21,600 nt of DNA from a virus, in the IMG/VR virus record IMGVR_UViG_3300008954_000319, positions 1 through 21,600 of that record; one strand, 5' to 3'. Positions 11,701 to 19,716 of the stretch are shown here, piece after piece. The position numbers and the translations under genes are program-made. The notes under the pieces were generated by a model. The model worked only from the letters and a program-made list of their open reading frames with translations. It searched no databases and was not told the origin of the DNA. Every line of letters starts with the position of its first letter. The first letter of the stretch is position 1.

Positions 11701-12360
11701 ATGAAAAGTTTTTCCGAGTTCAAAAAAACACCTAACCTGTCCGAATTGGTCTATAAGACTGCTCCCGATTTTAATGATCATCGTGTCATGACGAAGGAAG
11801 TGGTTTTATTTGATATGTCCCAACCCTTCGATATAAACCCACCTTTAGCAAATGATAGTGAAGAGGTATATGTTGAATTGATGGAGATTGCCGACCATAT
11901 GGAATTAACTTTATTCGAAGATAAACAACAGGCAGAAGAGTATGATACCATAACATTTTCTGATGCATTTATTGATTATTGTATAGAGAATGGTCTTCCT
12001 ATCAACGAATCTAAGATAGTTAAGATGACAAAAGAGATGGGCATTATTGATAGACAGATGAAATATCGATTCAATCGACCACGACCATCACAGATTGCAG
12101 AAGCAAGAGAAGTTAAATTTCCTGAAATCCATACTAATACAGGCAACACGCCATCGTATCCATCAGGACACGCATTGGCATCACGGGTCTTTTCGTTGTA
12201 TTTGGGTAACATATTCCCATCTCACAAACAAGAATTCCTAAATATAGAAGAACAAATAGGGATATCCCGTATGCAACTTGGTGTACACTTCCCAAGTGAT
12301 ATTGAAGCGGGTGCATCAGTTGGGAACCAACTATACCAAAGGTTAAAGGATAAGACATGA
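11701..12360 (+). CDS. PAP2-family (class A acid) phosphatase with capsid-targeting-like leader
   Basis: This 219-residue phosphatase uses a covalent phospho-histidine intermediate to remove phosphate from lipids, nucleotides or sugars. All three PAP2 motifs are present: KYRFNRPRP (KX6RP, about 121-129), YPSGHA (PSGH, about 152-157), and SRMQLGVHFPSD (SRX5HX3D, about 187-198). The enzyme should be active. No membrane spans are seen, so it resembles soluble acid phosphatases. The N-terminus MKSFSEFKKTPNLSE looks like a T4 capsid-targeting leader ending in L-x-E. The gene starts at ATG 11701 with GGAG upstream, heads the operon, and overlaps the next gene by ATGA. The substrate is unknown. Confidence 0.9.
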   Translation: MKSFSEFKKTPNLSELVYKTAPDFNDHRVMTKEVVLFDMSQPFDINPPLANDSEEVYVELMEIADHMELTLFEDKQQAEEYDTITFSDAFIDYCIENGLPINESKIVKMTKEMGIIDRQMKYRFNRPRPSQIAEAREVKFPEIHTNTGNTPSYPSGHALASRVFSLYLGNIFPSHKQEFLNIEEQIGISRMQLGVHFPSDIEAGASVGNQLYQRLKDKT

Positions 12361-13700
12361 AATCATTTATGACACACTCTGAGTTACTAGTAGAGGCAGA
12401 CACTTCTGCTTCTACGCTTTTTGAACAAGTAATTTGCGATTGTTGGAATATTATCTCCAAGAATCCTAAAATGACTTTTGAACAATGGATGGGGTCATCG
12501 AAGAAAGAAATGGCATTCCTTAAATCGTTTGTGAAAAAATATGGTGGGAAGAAATTTGGTATCCCTGCTGTAAAGAAAAACGATTACGAACCAGCACTCG
12601 GCAAAATGTATAGATTTGCAAAACTTCTCCACAATAAAGCAAGTAAACTTGGTGGTTCAGCCGAACAGGTTGGAAGAGACAAGGGTGCAGTATCGGGTTG
12701 GTGGAAAGACATGACAGCCAAGAAGGTGGACACTTGGAAAACGGATATTGCGATTGGTTCTGCACGAATATCTGTTAAAAATGGTAAGGGTGCAAGGCTT
12801 ATGTCTGGAGTCACCGAAGAATCTGTCGCAACTCTTCATGCTGCCGCTAAAAAGTCTAAACTAGATGAAGTACTTCGAACAGATATAGAAATACTAATGA
12901 ATGAGTTCGTATCATTAAAACTTTGGAATCAGCCAGGCACTCCATTGGCCAATCCAAATACGGGTGCTGGTGAGAAGGTTTTGAAAATTGATAAGAAAGA
13001 AAGAGATAAATGGTTATCTGATAGAAACAAAGAGTCACTCGAAATTTTACAAGAAGGTTACGACCTAAAAGACAAAGTTGTTAAAGCGGTAGAAACGGCC
13101 TTTAGTTCCAATCCATCATTTCAAAGAGCATTTGCATATGAAGCCTGTACAGGATGGGAAAAGTTTGGTGGTAAAGTTTTCGGAAAAGCCGGTGAAGATG
13201 CTGCTCGTGCAGATTACATGTTAGCATTCTCGGAAGACCTCGAAAAACTAAGAATAGAACACATGGGTTCGGTTAGTTCTAAAGTCATCGGGCATATTGC
13301 AGGGCAAATGTCAATAGCCCCCGATTTCAAGAGCAATCGCTTTTCAGAAAGAGGGAAGAAGGCCGGACAAAAAATTTATCAATCATTTCAAATGAAACTG
13401 ACAACAATCTTTAAAGATGCAGATAAAATCCAAAAAGAATCAAATGAAGAAATTGAAAAATGGGAAAACATGTTGACTGAAGGACTTATTTCAGAACTTG
13501 CATTATGGGACAAGATAAAATCTATCACATCGAAGATGTGGAATGCTTTCAAGGAGATGTGGGCCCGAGCAAGAACAGCAATGTTGGAATTTGTTGATAA
13601 GGTAAAGCAAGCACTTAACGAAGGATTGAATGGCATACTTGCCGCCTTCGATTTTGATATTAGTGCAGTAAAACACAAAACGGAGGTTAACCTATTATGA
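12357..13700 (+). CDS. Possible PD-(D/E)xK nuclease-like virion protein with capsid-targeting-like leader
   Basis: The 447-residue protein has a leader MKSFMTHSELLVE followed by Ala, which matches the T4 prohead protease site (L/I-x-E, then A/G). Residues 127-152 contain WKTDIAIGSARISVKNGKG followed by RLMSG. The spacing of Asp130 and S-x-K (139-141), with a second strand between, resembles the D...(D/E/S)xK core of restriction-endonuclease-fold nucleases. The rest is helical, and the C-terminal 100 residues include amphipathic helices (WNAFKEMWARARTAMLEFV). A strong site GGAGG near its end drives the next gene. If the leader is cleaved, this could be a nuclease injected with the DNA. The function is an inference; a purely structural role is possible. 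Confidence 0.6.
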   Translation: MKSFMTHSELLVEADTSASTLFEQVICDCWNIISKNPKMTFEQWMGSSKKEMAFLKSFVKKYGGKKFGIPAVKKNDYEPALGKMYRFAKLLHNKASKLGGSAEQVGRDKGAVSGWWKDMTAKKVDTWKTDIAIGSARISVKNGKGARLMSGVTEESVATLHAAAKKSKLDEVLRTDIEILMNEFVSLKLWNQPGTPLANPNTGAGEKVLKIDKKERDKWLSDRNKESLEILQEGYDLKDKVVKAVETAFSSNPSFQRAFAYEACTGWEKFGGKVFGKAGEDAARADYMLAFSEDLEKLRIEHMGSVSSKVIGHIAGQMSIAPDFKSNRFSERGKKAGQKIYQSFQMKLTTIFKDADKIQKESNEEIEKWENMLTEGLISELALWDKIKSITSKMWNAFKEMWARARTAMLEFVDKVKQALNEGLNGILAAFDFDISAVKHKTEVNLL

Positions 13701-14026
13701 GCGAAGACACACCACTAGAAAACTATTTCGAAGAAGTCGATTTTGGATTCACGGCTGTCGATGCCGATTCTGTAGAAGGAAACGAAACAGATGGCACACA
13801 ATCTTCCGAATCTCTTCAACGACTTGAGGGCAAGGTTGATTCTTTAATCAGTTGTGCCACAACGGAAAGTGCATACAGAGATAAGTTCGATGATATCGAA
13901 GCACTCATTATTCCCCTCCTCTATAACCTGAAGAAAAACCCAGATAAAGAATATATCTATTGGCCTGATCGAGAAGAAAAACTTCAAGAACAGATTGATA
14001 AGATTATCAGTATCACTAGGAGTTGA
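13697..14026 (+). CDS. Conserved marine T4-like phage protein of unknown function
   Basis: The 109-residue protein starts at ATG 13697 with CGGAGGTTAACC upstream, overlapping the previous stop. The acidic start ENYFEEVDFGFTAVDAD, a short helix (LQRLEGKVDSLIS) and the end LLYNLKKNPDKEYIYWPDRE, with a final helix, form a pattern I have seen in T4-like marine phages, without known function. The Tyr/Trp-rich end and helix suggest a protein-protein contact, perhaps in the head or as an adaptor. It carries no leader peptide of the MKxF type. Confidence 0.68.
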   Translation: MSEDTPLENYFEEVDFGFTAVDADSVEGNETDGTQSSESLQRLEGKVDSLISCATTESAYRDKFDDIEALIIPLLYNLKKNPDKEYIYWPDREEKLQEQIDKIISITRS

Positions 14027-14028
14027 CG

Positions 14029-15222
14029 ATGAAAGTGTTTAGTGAGTTCCTAACGGAGTCAAAAAATCTCCACATGGAACATCTGGAAGATTCTGTTTTT
14101 AACGAAGGGTCGGCCGGTGTGCTTGACGCTATTCGTTTTCTAGAGTCTATCAAGAACATGTTAACTTCGTCTGAAGAAAGTGGTATTCGTGTTACAGTAA
14201 AATGGGACGGTGCGCCTGCTGTGTTTGCGGGAACCAATCCAGAGAATGGTAAATTCTTTGTAGGAACCAAATCAATATTCAATAAAGTCACCCCAAAGAT
14301 TAATTACACAAATGCAGACATTGACTCGAATCACAGTGGTAATCTTGCAAGTAAATTAAAGGTTGCATTGAAGTATATGCCAGACTTAGGAATTAAAGAT
14401 GTATTACAGGGAGATTTATTATTCACCGATGATGTTGCACCCGAAAAAATCGATGGTGAAATTTATTACACCTTTACACCAAACACTATCACTTATGCGG
14501 TTCCTGTTACCAGTGACATGGGCAAAGTAATTAAAAAAGCAAAGATGGGTATTGTATTTCACACCAAATATTCTGGTAAAACCATGGCAGACATGAAGGC
14601 ATCCTTTAATCCAAATGTAAAATCATTATCCTCCTCATCGGACATCTATTTCAGTGATGCAGATGTAGAAGATTTTTCTGGTGTTATGATTACAGATACC
14701 GAGAAAAAAGATATAGAAGATTCTCTTGCAAAATGTAAATCGCTTTTAAGAAAATCAACAAAAGTAATTGATATAATTTCTAACGATGCCAGTTTAGTAG
14801 AACAGATTAAAATATTCTCTAATACTTTAATTCGTGCTGGTGCGGTTAATGCAACGGTTGATGCATTTCTAGAACACATGGAGAATAGATTTGATGGTGA
14901 GATAGAAAAAGCAAAAAGTGATAAAGGAAAAGCAAATAAACAAAAAGCAAAGAAAGATTTCATGAAGAAGATTAAGAAATCTGCATTGCAGGCTTCATTC
15001 GCATTACATACTGCTTTGATAGATGCAAAGATGCCTCTTATTCGTAAATTAGAATCTATTAAATCAATGGGTTCATTTATTAAAACAAACAACGGTTATC
15101 GTGTAACCGCCCCTGAAGGGTTTGTTGCTGTGGATTTAGACGGCAAAGCCCTTAAACTTATTGATAGATTAGAATTCAGTCGTGCGAACTTTACAGTCGC
15201 AAAGAACTGGGATAAAACCTGA
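14029..15222 (+). CDS. DUF6267-like protein with KxDG motif and capsid-targeting-like leader
   Basis: The 397-residue protein starts at ATG 14029 behind TAGGAGTTGACG; the TTG at 14023 is rejected. The leader MKVFSEFLTE fits the series in this operon; a second site, VFNE then Gly, lies at 23-27. Residues 55-68 read VTVKWDGAPAVFAG. KWDG matches motif I (KxDG) of ATP-dependent ligases and nucleotidyltransferases, where Lys takes the AMP. A later KMGIVFHTKYSG could be the motif IV-like strand. The overall pattern matches a family common in marine T4-like phages (DUF6267, by memory). The C-terminal third is Lys-rich and helical. Possible roles are nucleic-acid end joining or adenylation, but activity is unproven. 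Confidence 0.68.
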   Translation: MKVFSEFLTESKNLHMEHLEDSVFNEGSAGVLDAIRFLESIKNMLTSSEESGIRVTVKWDGAPAVFAGTNPENGKFFVGTKSIFNKVTPKINYTNADIDSNHSGNLASKLKVALKYMPDLGIKDVLQGDLLFTDDVAPEKIDGEIYYTFTPNTITYAVPVTSDMGKVIKKAKMGIVFHTKYSGKTMADMKASFNPNVKSLSSSSDIYFSDADVEDFSGVMITDTEKKDIEDSLAKCKSLLRKSTKVIDIISNDASLVEQIKIFSNTLIRAGAVNATVDAFLEHMENRFDGEIEKAKSDKGKANKQKAKKDFMKKIKKSALQASFALHTALIDAKMPLIRKLESIKSMGSFIKTNNGYRVTAPEGFVAVDLDGKALKLIDRLEFSRANFTVAKNWDKT

Positions 15223-15245
15223 TACATAGAATAGGAGAAACAACT

Positions 15246-15377
15246 ATGAGACGATCAGAAGTAAGAAAAACCGATTCAAGAGCTAAGGAACGAAGAAGAC
15301 GAGCCGAAGCCGCAGAGCAAGTTGCAGTTGTAGCACCTGCCCCTGTAAAAAAGAAATCTTCTGTTAAGAAGAAGTAA
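15246..15377 (+). CDS. Small basic protein
   Basis: A 43-residue frame runs from ATG 15246 (AGGAGAAACAACT upstream) to TAA 15377. It is very basic at both ends (MRRSEVRKTDSRAKERRRRA and KKKSSVKKK), with an Ala/Val/Pro linker in the middle. Composition suggests DNA or RNA binding, for example a DNA-condensing internal protein. No family is recognised. The good ribosome site and position between two operon genes support it. Confidence 0.62.
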   Translation: MRRSEVRKTDSRAKERRRRAEAAEQVAVVAPAPVKKKSSVKKK

Positions 15378-15388
15378 AGGAAACTATT

Positions 15389-15493
15389 ATGTTTGAAGAT
15401 ATTTGGTGGAGCGCTTTAATGTTCATCGGTGGAGCACTTATTGGTGTACCTCTGTGGAATTGGCTCAAAACAAAGTTGCCTTGGAGCAACTAA
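15389..15493 (+). CDS. Small single-span membrane protein
   Basis: A 34-residue frame runs from ATG 15389 (AAAGGAAACTATT upstream) to TAA 15493. Residues 5-25 (IWWSALMFIGGALIGVPLW) form one hydrophobic span with flanking Trp residues, and the tail is NWLKTKLPWSN. It would insert in the inner membrane. The role is unknown: possibly lysis timing, injection or membrane anchoring. Confidence 0.6.
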   Translation: MFEDIWWSALMFIGGALIGVPLWNWLKTKLPWSN

Positions 15494-15553
15494 TTAATTA
15501 GAGGTCGTGACCAGAGGGCAAACGGTGGTTGACGAACTCGGAGGTGATCAAAA

Positions 15554-17842
15554 ATGATCGATTTTCAATCTTTACAAAATAAACTCGATGAAAAGCGTGC
15601 GAACGCTGTCGTTTTTACATTTGGCAGATTCCAACCACCCACCTCTGGTCATGAGTTCTTAATTAATAATACAATTAAAGAAGCAAAGAAAAGAGGGGCA
15701 GAGAATAGAATCTACATGAGTAGAAGAGATGAACCAAAAAAGAATCCTCTTAAAATACGAGACAAGATTAAATTCCTGAAGAAGTTCTTTCCGAAAGCCA
15801 ACATCATGAACGACCCAAAGGCCGATAATCCTTTTCAGGTTTGTGAACAATTAACGGCAGAAGGTGTACGAGATGTTATTATGGTCGTTGGTTCTGACCG
15901 TGTACAAGAATTTAAAGATGGAATCGAACAATATATTGGCCCCGATGGATATGATTTTGATTCGTTTGATGTAGTAAGTGCTGGTCAGCGTGACCCCGAA
16001 GCATCTGGTGTTGTTGGTATGTCTGGAACAAAGATAAGAGCGGCAGTAACAAATAATGATTTCACAACCTTTAACCAAGGACTACCAAGTACGGCAAAAG
16101 ATAGAGATGCTCGTGCATTGTTTGATGCAATGAAAAAAGGAATGGGTATTCGTGAAGAAGTTATATCCGAGGGCATCAGTAACACACAACTTAAAACTAT
16201 TGCAAAAGATAGAGATGTTGTTGATATGTTGAAAGACCTCTACAGAGAACCCCACGAAACTATTGGAATCGCTCTTTTATCGTTGCCTCATGTGGAAGAT
16301 GTTCTTGGTGCAATTAGTGACCGCATAGTTCGGCAATTCATTACTAAAATTCCTATGCTTATGAATTTTGCAAGCATTGTCAGTCATGTAGAATCTCCAG
16401 CAAAACCAGTTCTGTCTGAAATAACGAGCCAACCTGCGGTGCGACTAGCTGACCCCCTAACACCCCGCATTTTCCTTAATGAACAGGAAGATAAAAAGAA
16501 AGACCCCATCATTGTTACTGCTCTAACATCAGGTGAAGGTGATGACAGTAAAGATACTGTTACTAAAATTGAAAAATCTTGTAAGAAGTTTGGACTTACA
16601 ATGCACACTGTTAGAGTCGGAGAAGCATATGTTGTGGATGACGATTTGAATGATGATAAGATTACCATATACAACTACGATGGAGATAAAAACGACTTAG
16701 ACATCGAAGCCTCCAAGACATGTTGTTTTGTTCGTGGTGGTGCCCTTGTTGACATTACTGGAATAGGAATTGCAAAAACTCTACAAGAGGCTGGTGTTTT
16801 CTTAATTAATGACATGGAGGCAATGGAACTTTGTCAAAATAAATTTGCAACATCTATTGCACTTCAGAAGGCAGGAATCCTTCATCCCAAAACTGCACTT
16901 GTAACAAACGAAGATGCCATCGAAACTGTACACGAAAAGGTCGGTGGTAAGTTCCCTGTGGTTGTAAAGACCATCACTGGTGCAGAAGGAATTGGTGTCA
17001 TGATTATTGATAGTATGCCATCCCTCAAGTCTGTACTACAGGGTTTGTGGAAATACAATGCAGAACTAATCGTTCAAGAGTACATGGACATCGACTTTGA
17101 TGTTAGAACACTTGTACTAGACGGAAAGATTCATGCATCCGTAAAACGATTAAAATCAAACTCAAGGGAGTTCCGTACTAACAAGGCCTTGGGCAACGAT
17201 ACAGAACCTTATATTCTGAATGAGGGTGAAAAGAAAATCATATTAAAGGCTGCAAGTATATCGGGTTGTTATTATTGTGGTGTTGACCATGTTGTTGTAA
17301 ATGGTGAAAATCTAATACTAGAAGTTAACGGTTCGCCGGGTTCTGGTGCAGAACCATACATGAGTTATTATAAGGAAGATAAAAAAACAACTGGCCAAGA
17401 AATGATTGATAATGTTGTTGAATATATTTCGGATACAGACAACTGGGACAGAGATAAAGTTGTTGTTGGTGTCGTTGAGAATGTTGATATAGAAGGAATG
17501 AAGTTTAAAGCAAAGATGGATACGGGAAATGGAAGTTACACGGCTATTCATGCTACTGACATTAAACAATTGAGTGATACACGGGTTTCATTTAAGATAG
17601 AAGGTAAGAAATTTATCAAACCTATCGAGGGAGTGAAACGCATTCGTGTAAGTGGTGCAGAAAAGAAAGAAGAAAGATTTGTTGTAGAACTGGACATGGG
17701 TTTCGGTACGGGGAAAAAATCTTCAACACTGTTTAGTTTAGATGACAGGGATGATATGATTTATCCTGTACTAGTCGGCAAACGAGAATTATTGAAACGG
17801 GGGTATATCGTTGATGTTGGGAAGAAATTTACGATATCCTAG
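15554..17842 (+). CDS. Tripartite fusion: nucleotidylyltransferase + RimK-like ATP-grasp ligase + RimB-like protease domain
   Basis: The 762-residue protein starts at ATG 15554 behind a perfect GGAGGTGATC site. Residues 15-200 are a cytidylyltransferase/NMNAT-type domain: FTFGRFQPPTSGH (HxGH-like, 21-33) and MSGTKIRAA (ISSTxxR-like, 156-164). Residues 200-318 are a linker. Residues 319-630 are RimK-like ATP-grasp: QNKFATSIALQKAG (428-441), KFPVVVKT (466-473), LIVQEYMD, and LILEVNGSPGSG (587-598), which supplies the metal ligands. Residues 636-762 resemble the 'ATP-dependent zinc protease'/RimB family: FKAKMDTGNGSYTAIHA (651-667, with the D-T-G) and YPVLVGKRELLKRGYIVDVG. RimK adds glutamates to ribosomal protein S6 or joins amino acids to peptides, and RimB is its operon partner. 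The fusion suggests a self-contained modifying system with unknown substrate. Confidence 0.85.
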   Translation: MIDFQSLQNKLDEKRANAVVFTFGRFQPPTSGHEFLINNTIKEAKKRGAENRIYMSRRDEPKKNPLKIRDKIKFLKKFFPKANIMNDPKADNPFQVCEQLTAEGVRDVIMVVGSDRVQEFKDGIEQYIGPDGYDFDSFDVVSAGQRDPEASGVVGMSGTKIRAAVTNNDFTTFNQGLPSTAKDRDARALFDAMKKGMGIREEVISEGISNTQLKTIAKDRDVVDMLKDLYREPHETIGIALLSLPHVEDVLGAISDRIVRQFITKIPMLMNFASIVSHVESPAKPVLSEITSQPAVRLADPLTPRIFLNEQEDKKKDPIIVTALTSGEGDDSKDTVTKIEKSCKKFGLTMHTVRVGEAYVVDDDLNDDKITIYNYDGDKNDLDIEASKTCCFVRGGALVDITGIGIAKTLQEAGVFLINDMEAMELCQNKFATSIALQKAGILHPKTALVTNEDAIETVHEKVGGKFPVVVKTITGAEGIGVMIIDSMPSLKSVLQGLWKYNAELIVQEYMDIDFDVRTLVLDGKIHASVKRLKSNSREFRTNKALGNDTEPYILNEGEKKIILKAASISGCYYCGVDHVVVNGENLILEVNGSPGSGAEPYMSYYKEDKKTTGQEMIDNVVEYISDTDNWDRDKVVVGVVENVDIEGMKFKAKMDTGNGSYTAIHATDIKQLSDTRVSFKIEGKKFIKPIEGVKRIRVSGAEKKEERFVVELDMGFGTGKKSSTLFSLDDRDDMIYPVLVGKRELLKRGYIVDVGKKFTIS

Positions 17843-17853
17843 CATTTAAAAGA

Positions 17854-17863
17854 GATAAATAAC
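17854..17863 (+). promoter_or_regulatory. T4-late-promoter-like motif (GATAAATAAC)
   Basis: GATAAATAAC agrees with the TATAAATA late promoter of T4 and its cyanophage variants at most positions, and is similar to the TTATACATAC motifs in this window. Transcription would begin at about 17868, inside the start of the next ORF. If used, translation would therefore begin at ATG 17974, which has its own GGTGAGGAG site. Confidence 0.35.
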
Positions 17864-17865
17864 TT

Positions 17866-18780
17866 ATGAGTAAAAAAACAAAATGTACTAGTGGTGCTGG
17901 AGAAGAAGGAACAGACCAACTTCGAAAAAACTACGAAGAAGATACGCCCGGCCAGGGTGAGGAGAAAAAGAAAATGAAGTTTAAAGAACTTAGAAATAAG
18001 ATCAATGAGTGGTCAACGGGTCACAATGAATTCGAAATTGCGGGTTCGGACACTGACATCATGTATATTGAAAATGCTGAAACCCGTGTTCGTCTTAATA
18101 CCTTTATCAAAGCTGTTGCACATCACCCAACCCTTAATGTTTATGAAACATTGGCAAAGGTTCGGGTCAAGTTGAATGGTGCTGGATTAGATTTTGAACC
18201 ACCTAAAAGTGGTGCAGTACAAGAGGTAATGGAATTTCCTTTATCCCTGTTCGGTGGCAGAACTGGCATGGGTGATGATGGACAACCAATCAATGATGAT
18301 GGATTAAAGAATCGTACAGGTCGTGAATGGGTTCTTCGTGTTACTTCTGAAGAAACTTCAGATGGTTATGTTCTTAGTCCTTCGATTGAAGAAGTTGCAC
18401 TTGTTGAAGAGTCTTGGATACCAGAAGGAACTGAACCTGAAAATTTTGAATTAGCCGAGGGCAAAATCGAAGAGAGAGAACTAGAACTGTTTGTTGCAAA
18501 CGATGCTCAAATCTACCGTTCTCGGCTGCAACCAATTTATAAGAATCTTATTACTAAGATTGCTCAAGGTAAGTATGACGAAAAAAAGGCAGTGAAAGCT
18601 TTCATGTATGCTGTTGATGATGCAGCAAAGAAGTACACGAAAGATTTCGGTACGCCTGGTGATGAAATATTTGACAAGAAGACCAAGTTAGCAGTTGCTG
18701 CTACTCTTGCTTCTGAATTTAAAGATGAGGCCGATGAAGGAAATTATGACGACATGCTTCCAAAGAAATATCGTTCATGA
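17866..18780 (+). CDS. Virion-associated protein of unknown function, two possible starts
   Basis: The 304-residue ORF begins at ATG 17866. Its first 36 residues (KCTSGAGEEGTDQLRKNYEE, then DTPGQ) resemble a peptide I have seen in marine phage proteins, so they are probably translated. ATG 17974, behind GGTGAGGAG, gives a shorter form starting MKFKELRNKINE, like the leader peptides of neighbouring genes (I-x-E at the end). Middle: YIENAETRVRLNTFIKAVAH, then GRTGMGDDGQPINDD; C-terminus helical (NLITKIAQGKYDEKKAVKAF). I recognise it only as a likely conserved T4-like marine phage structural or internal protein. Its stop is followed after one base by the next start. Confidence 0.65.
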   Translation: MSKKTKCTSGAGEEGTDQLRKNYEEDTPGQGEEKKKMKFKELRNKINEWSTGHNEFEIAGSDTDIMYIENAETRVRLNTFIKAVAHHPTLNVYETLAKVRVKLNGAGLDFEPPKSGAVQEVMEFPLSLFGGRTGMGDDGQPINDDGLKNRTGREWVLRVTSEETSDGYVLSPSIEEVALVEESWIPEGTEPENFELAEGKIEERELELFVANDAQIYRSRLQPIYKNLITKIAQGKYDEKKAVKAFMYAVDDAAKKYTKDFGTPGDEIFDKKTKLAVAATLASEFKDEADEGNYDDMLPKKYRS

Positions 18781-18781
18781 G

Positions 18782-19150
18782 ATGAATATTGAACTAGATG
18801 ATGATAACCTTTTGAACTATGCGATGAAGCACTATGACAATCCAGAGTGCAAATCAATTGAAGAATTTCAAGAGGACTTGACCAGAACCAAATATATTAA
18901 ACGGTTGTTTCGCAAGTATAAATCGTCTGGTGAATTAAAAGAACGATTGATTCTAAATCATATTATTATTTTTTACAATGTATTTGGCATTGAAGCGGCA
19001 ACAAACATTTTGTTTTTTAAGATTGAAGATGAATTTTGGCCCTTATTGAAAACCTTTCTAGTTTACCTAGACATGTTCCCCGAAAATGATATAGAGAAGA
19101 TTAGGATTCCGTTAGAGAACACAGTCATTGAAGTATTAAGGAAAATCTAA
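18782..19150 (+). CDS. Conserved T4-like marine phage protein of unknown function
   Basis: The 122-residue protein starts at ATG 18782, one base after the upstream stop; the longer ORF to 18695 is the shadow of that gene. The sequence YAMKHYDNPECKSIEEFQED, then KYIKRLFRKYKSSGELKERL and ILNHIIIFYNVFGIEAATNI, is a pattern I associate with a small conserved virion-region protein of marine T4-like phages. It is mostly helical, with a hydrophobic middle. It overlaps the next start by TAATG. Function unknown. Confidence 0.72.
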   Translation: MNIELDDDNLLNYAMKHYDNPECKSIEEFQEDLTRTKYIKRLFRKYKSSGELKERLILNHIIIFYNVFGIEAATNILFFKIEDEFWPLLKTFLVYLDMFPENDIEKIRIPLENTVIEVLRKI

Positions 19151-19716
19151 TGAGTGCTTTAGACATCTTTGTTGCCTACAAGTTTATTAAGATACTTACC
19201 ACGCCGTTTGAAAAAACGGATGCATATAAACTGGGAATCATAGACAAAAAAGGTGAGATTTTAAAGAAGCGCAAAAAATTAGTAACAGGTAAAGAGAAGA
19301 TGGCATATACTATCTTCCATACCCTCGGATGGAATCTTAAAAAACTTTTAGCTAAGTTTCCCCCAACCAGAACAAAACTTGGATCATTCGCTGCTGCACT
19401 TTATCTTTTGAAAGAAGAGGCCAAGTGCAACGATGAACATTTAATAGAGAACACATTTATAGATTTTCTACATACTAATGGTTATACTTTTGTCATAAAT
19501 GAGAGTATTACCGAAGCAGTATTAGAAAAGGGTGATTATGCCCTTGTAGTTGATGTGGATACTCCCAAAGAACCCGTTCATCAGGGAGACATTGTTAGGG
19601 TAGACAAGGACACGGAACACTTTACATTAATGATGGGGAAACCTTTATTCAAGGTGACACATCTTAAATCAGGAAAAACATTGGTGGTATCAGATGAAGA
19701 CTTGGAAAAAATTTAA
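19150..19716 (+). CDS. Conserved T4-like marine phage protein of unknown function
   Basis: The 188-residue protein starts at ATG 19150. The N-terminal part FVAYKFIKILTTPFEKTDAY, then KLGIIDKKGEILKK and EKMAYTIFHTLGWNLKKLLA, is strongly similar to a family I know from cyanophages and other marine T4-like phages, where it lies in the structural region. The C-terminal 60 residues have alternating strands (DYALVVDVDTPKEPVHQGDI, LFKVTHLKSGKTLVVS) like a small beta-barrel. Its last 23 bases overlap the leader of the next gene in another frame. Function unknown. Confidence 0.74.
   Translation: MSALDIFVAYKFIKILTTPFEKTDAYKLGIIDKKGEILKKRKKLVTGKEKMAYTIFHTLGWNLKKLLAKFPPTRTKLGSFAAALYLLKEEAKCNDEHLIENTFIDFLHTNGYTFVINESITEAVLEKGDYALVVDVDTPKEPVHQGDIVRVDKDTEHFTLMMGKPLFKVTHLKSGKTLVVSDEDLEKI

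Noticed and set aside
15554-15592. Capsid-targeting leader on the tripartite fusion (MIDFQSLQNKLDE)
   Set aside because: It ends in LDE but lacks the MK-x-aromatic start, and the nucleotidyltransferase fold begins almost at once; too uncertain to count among the leaders.
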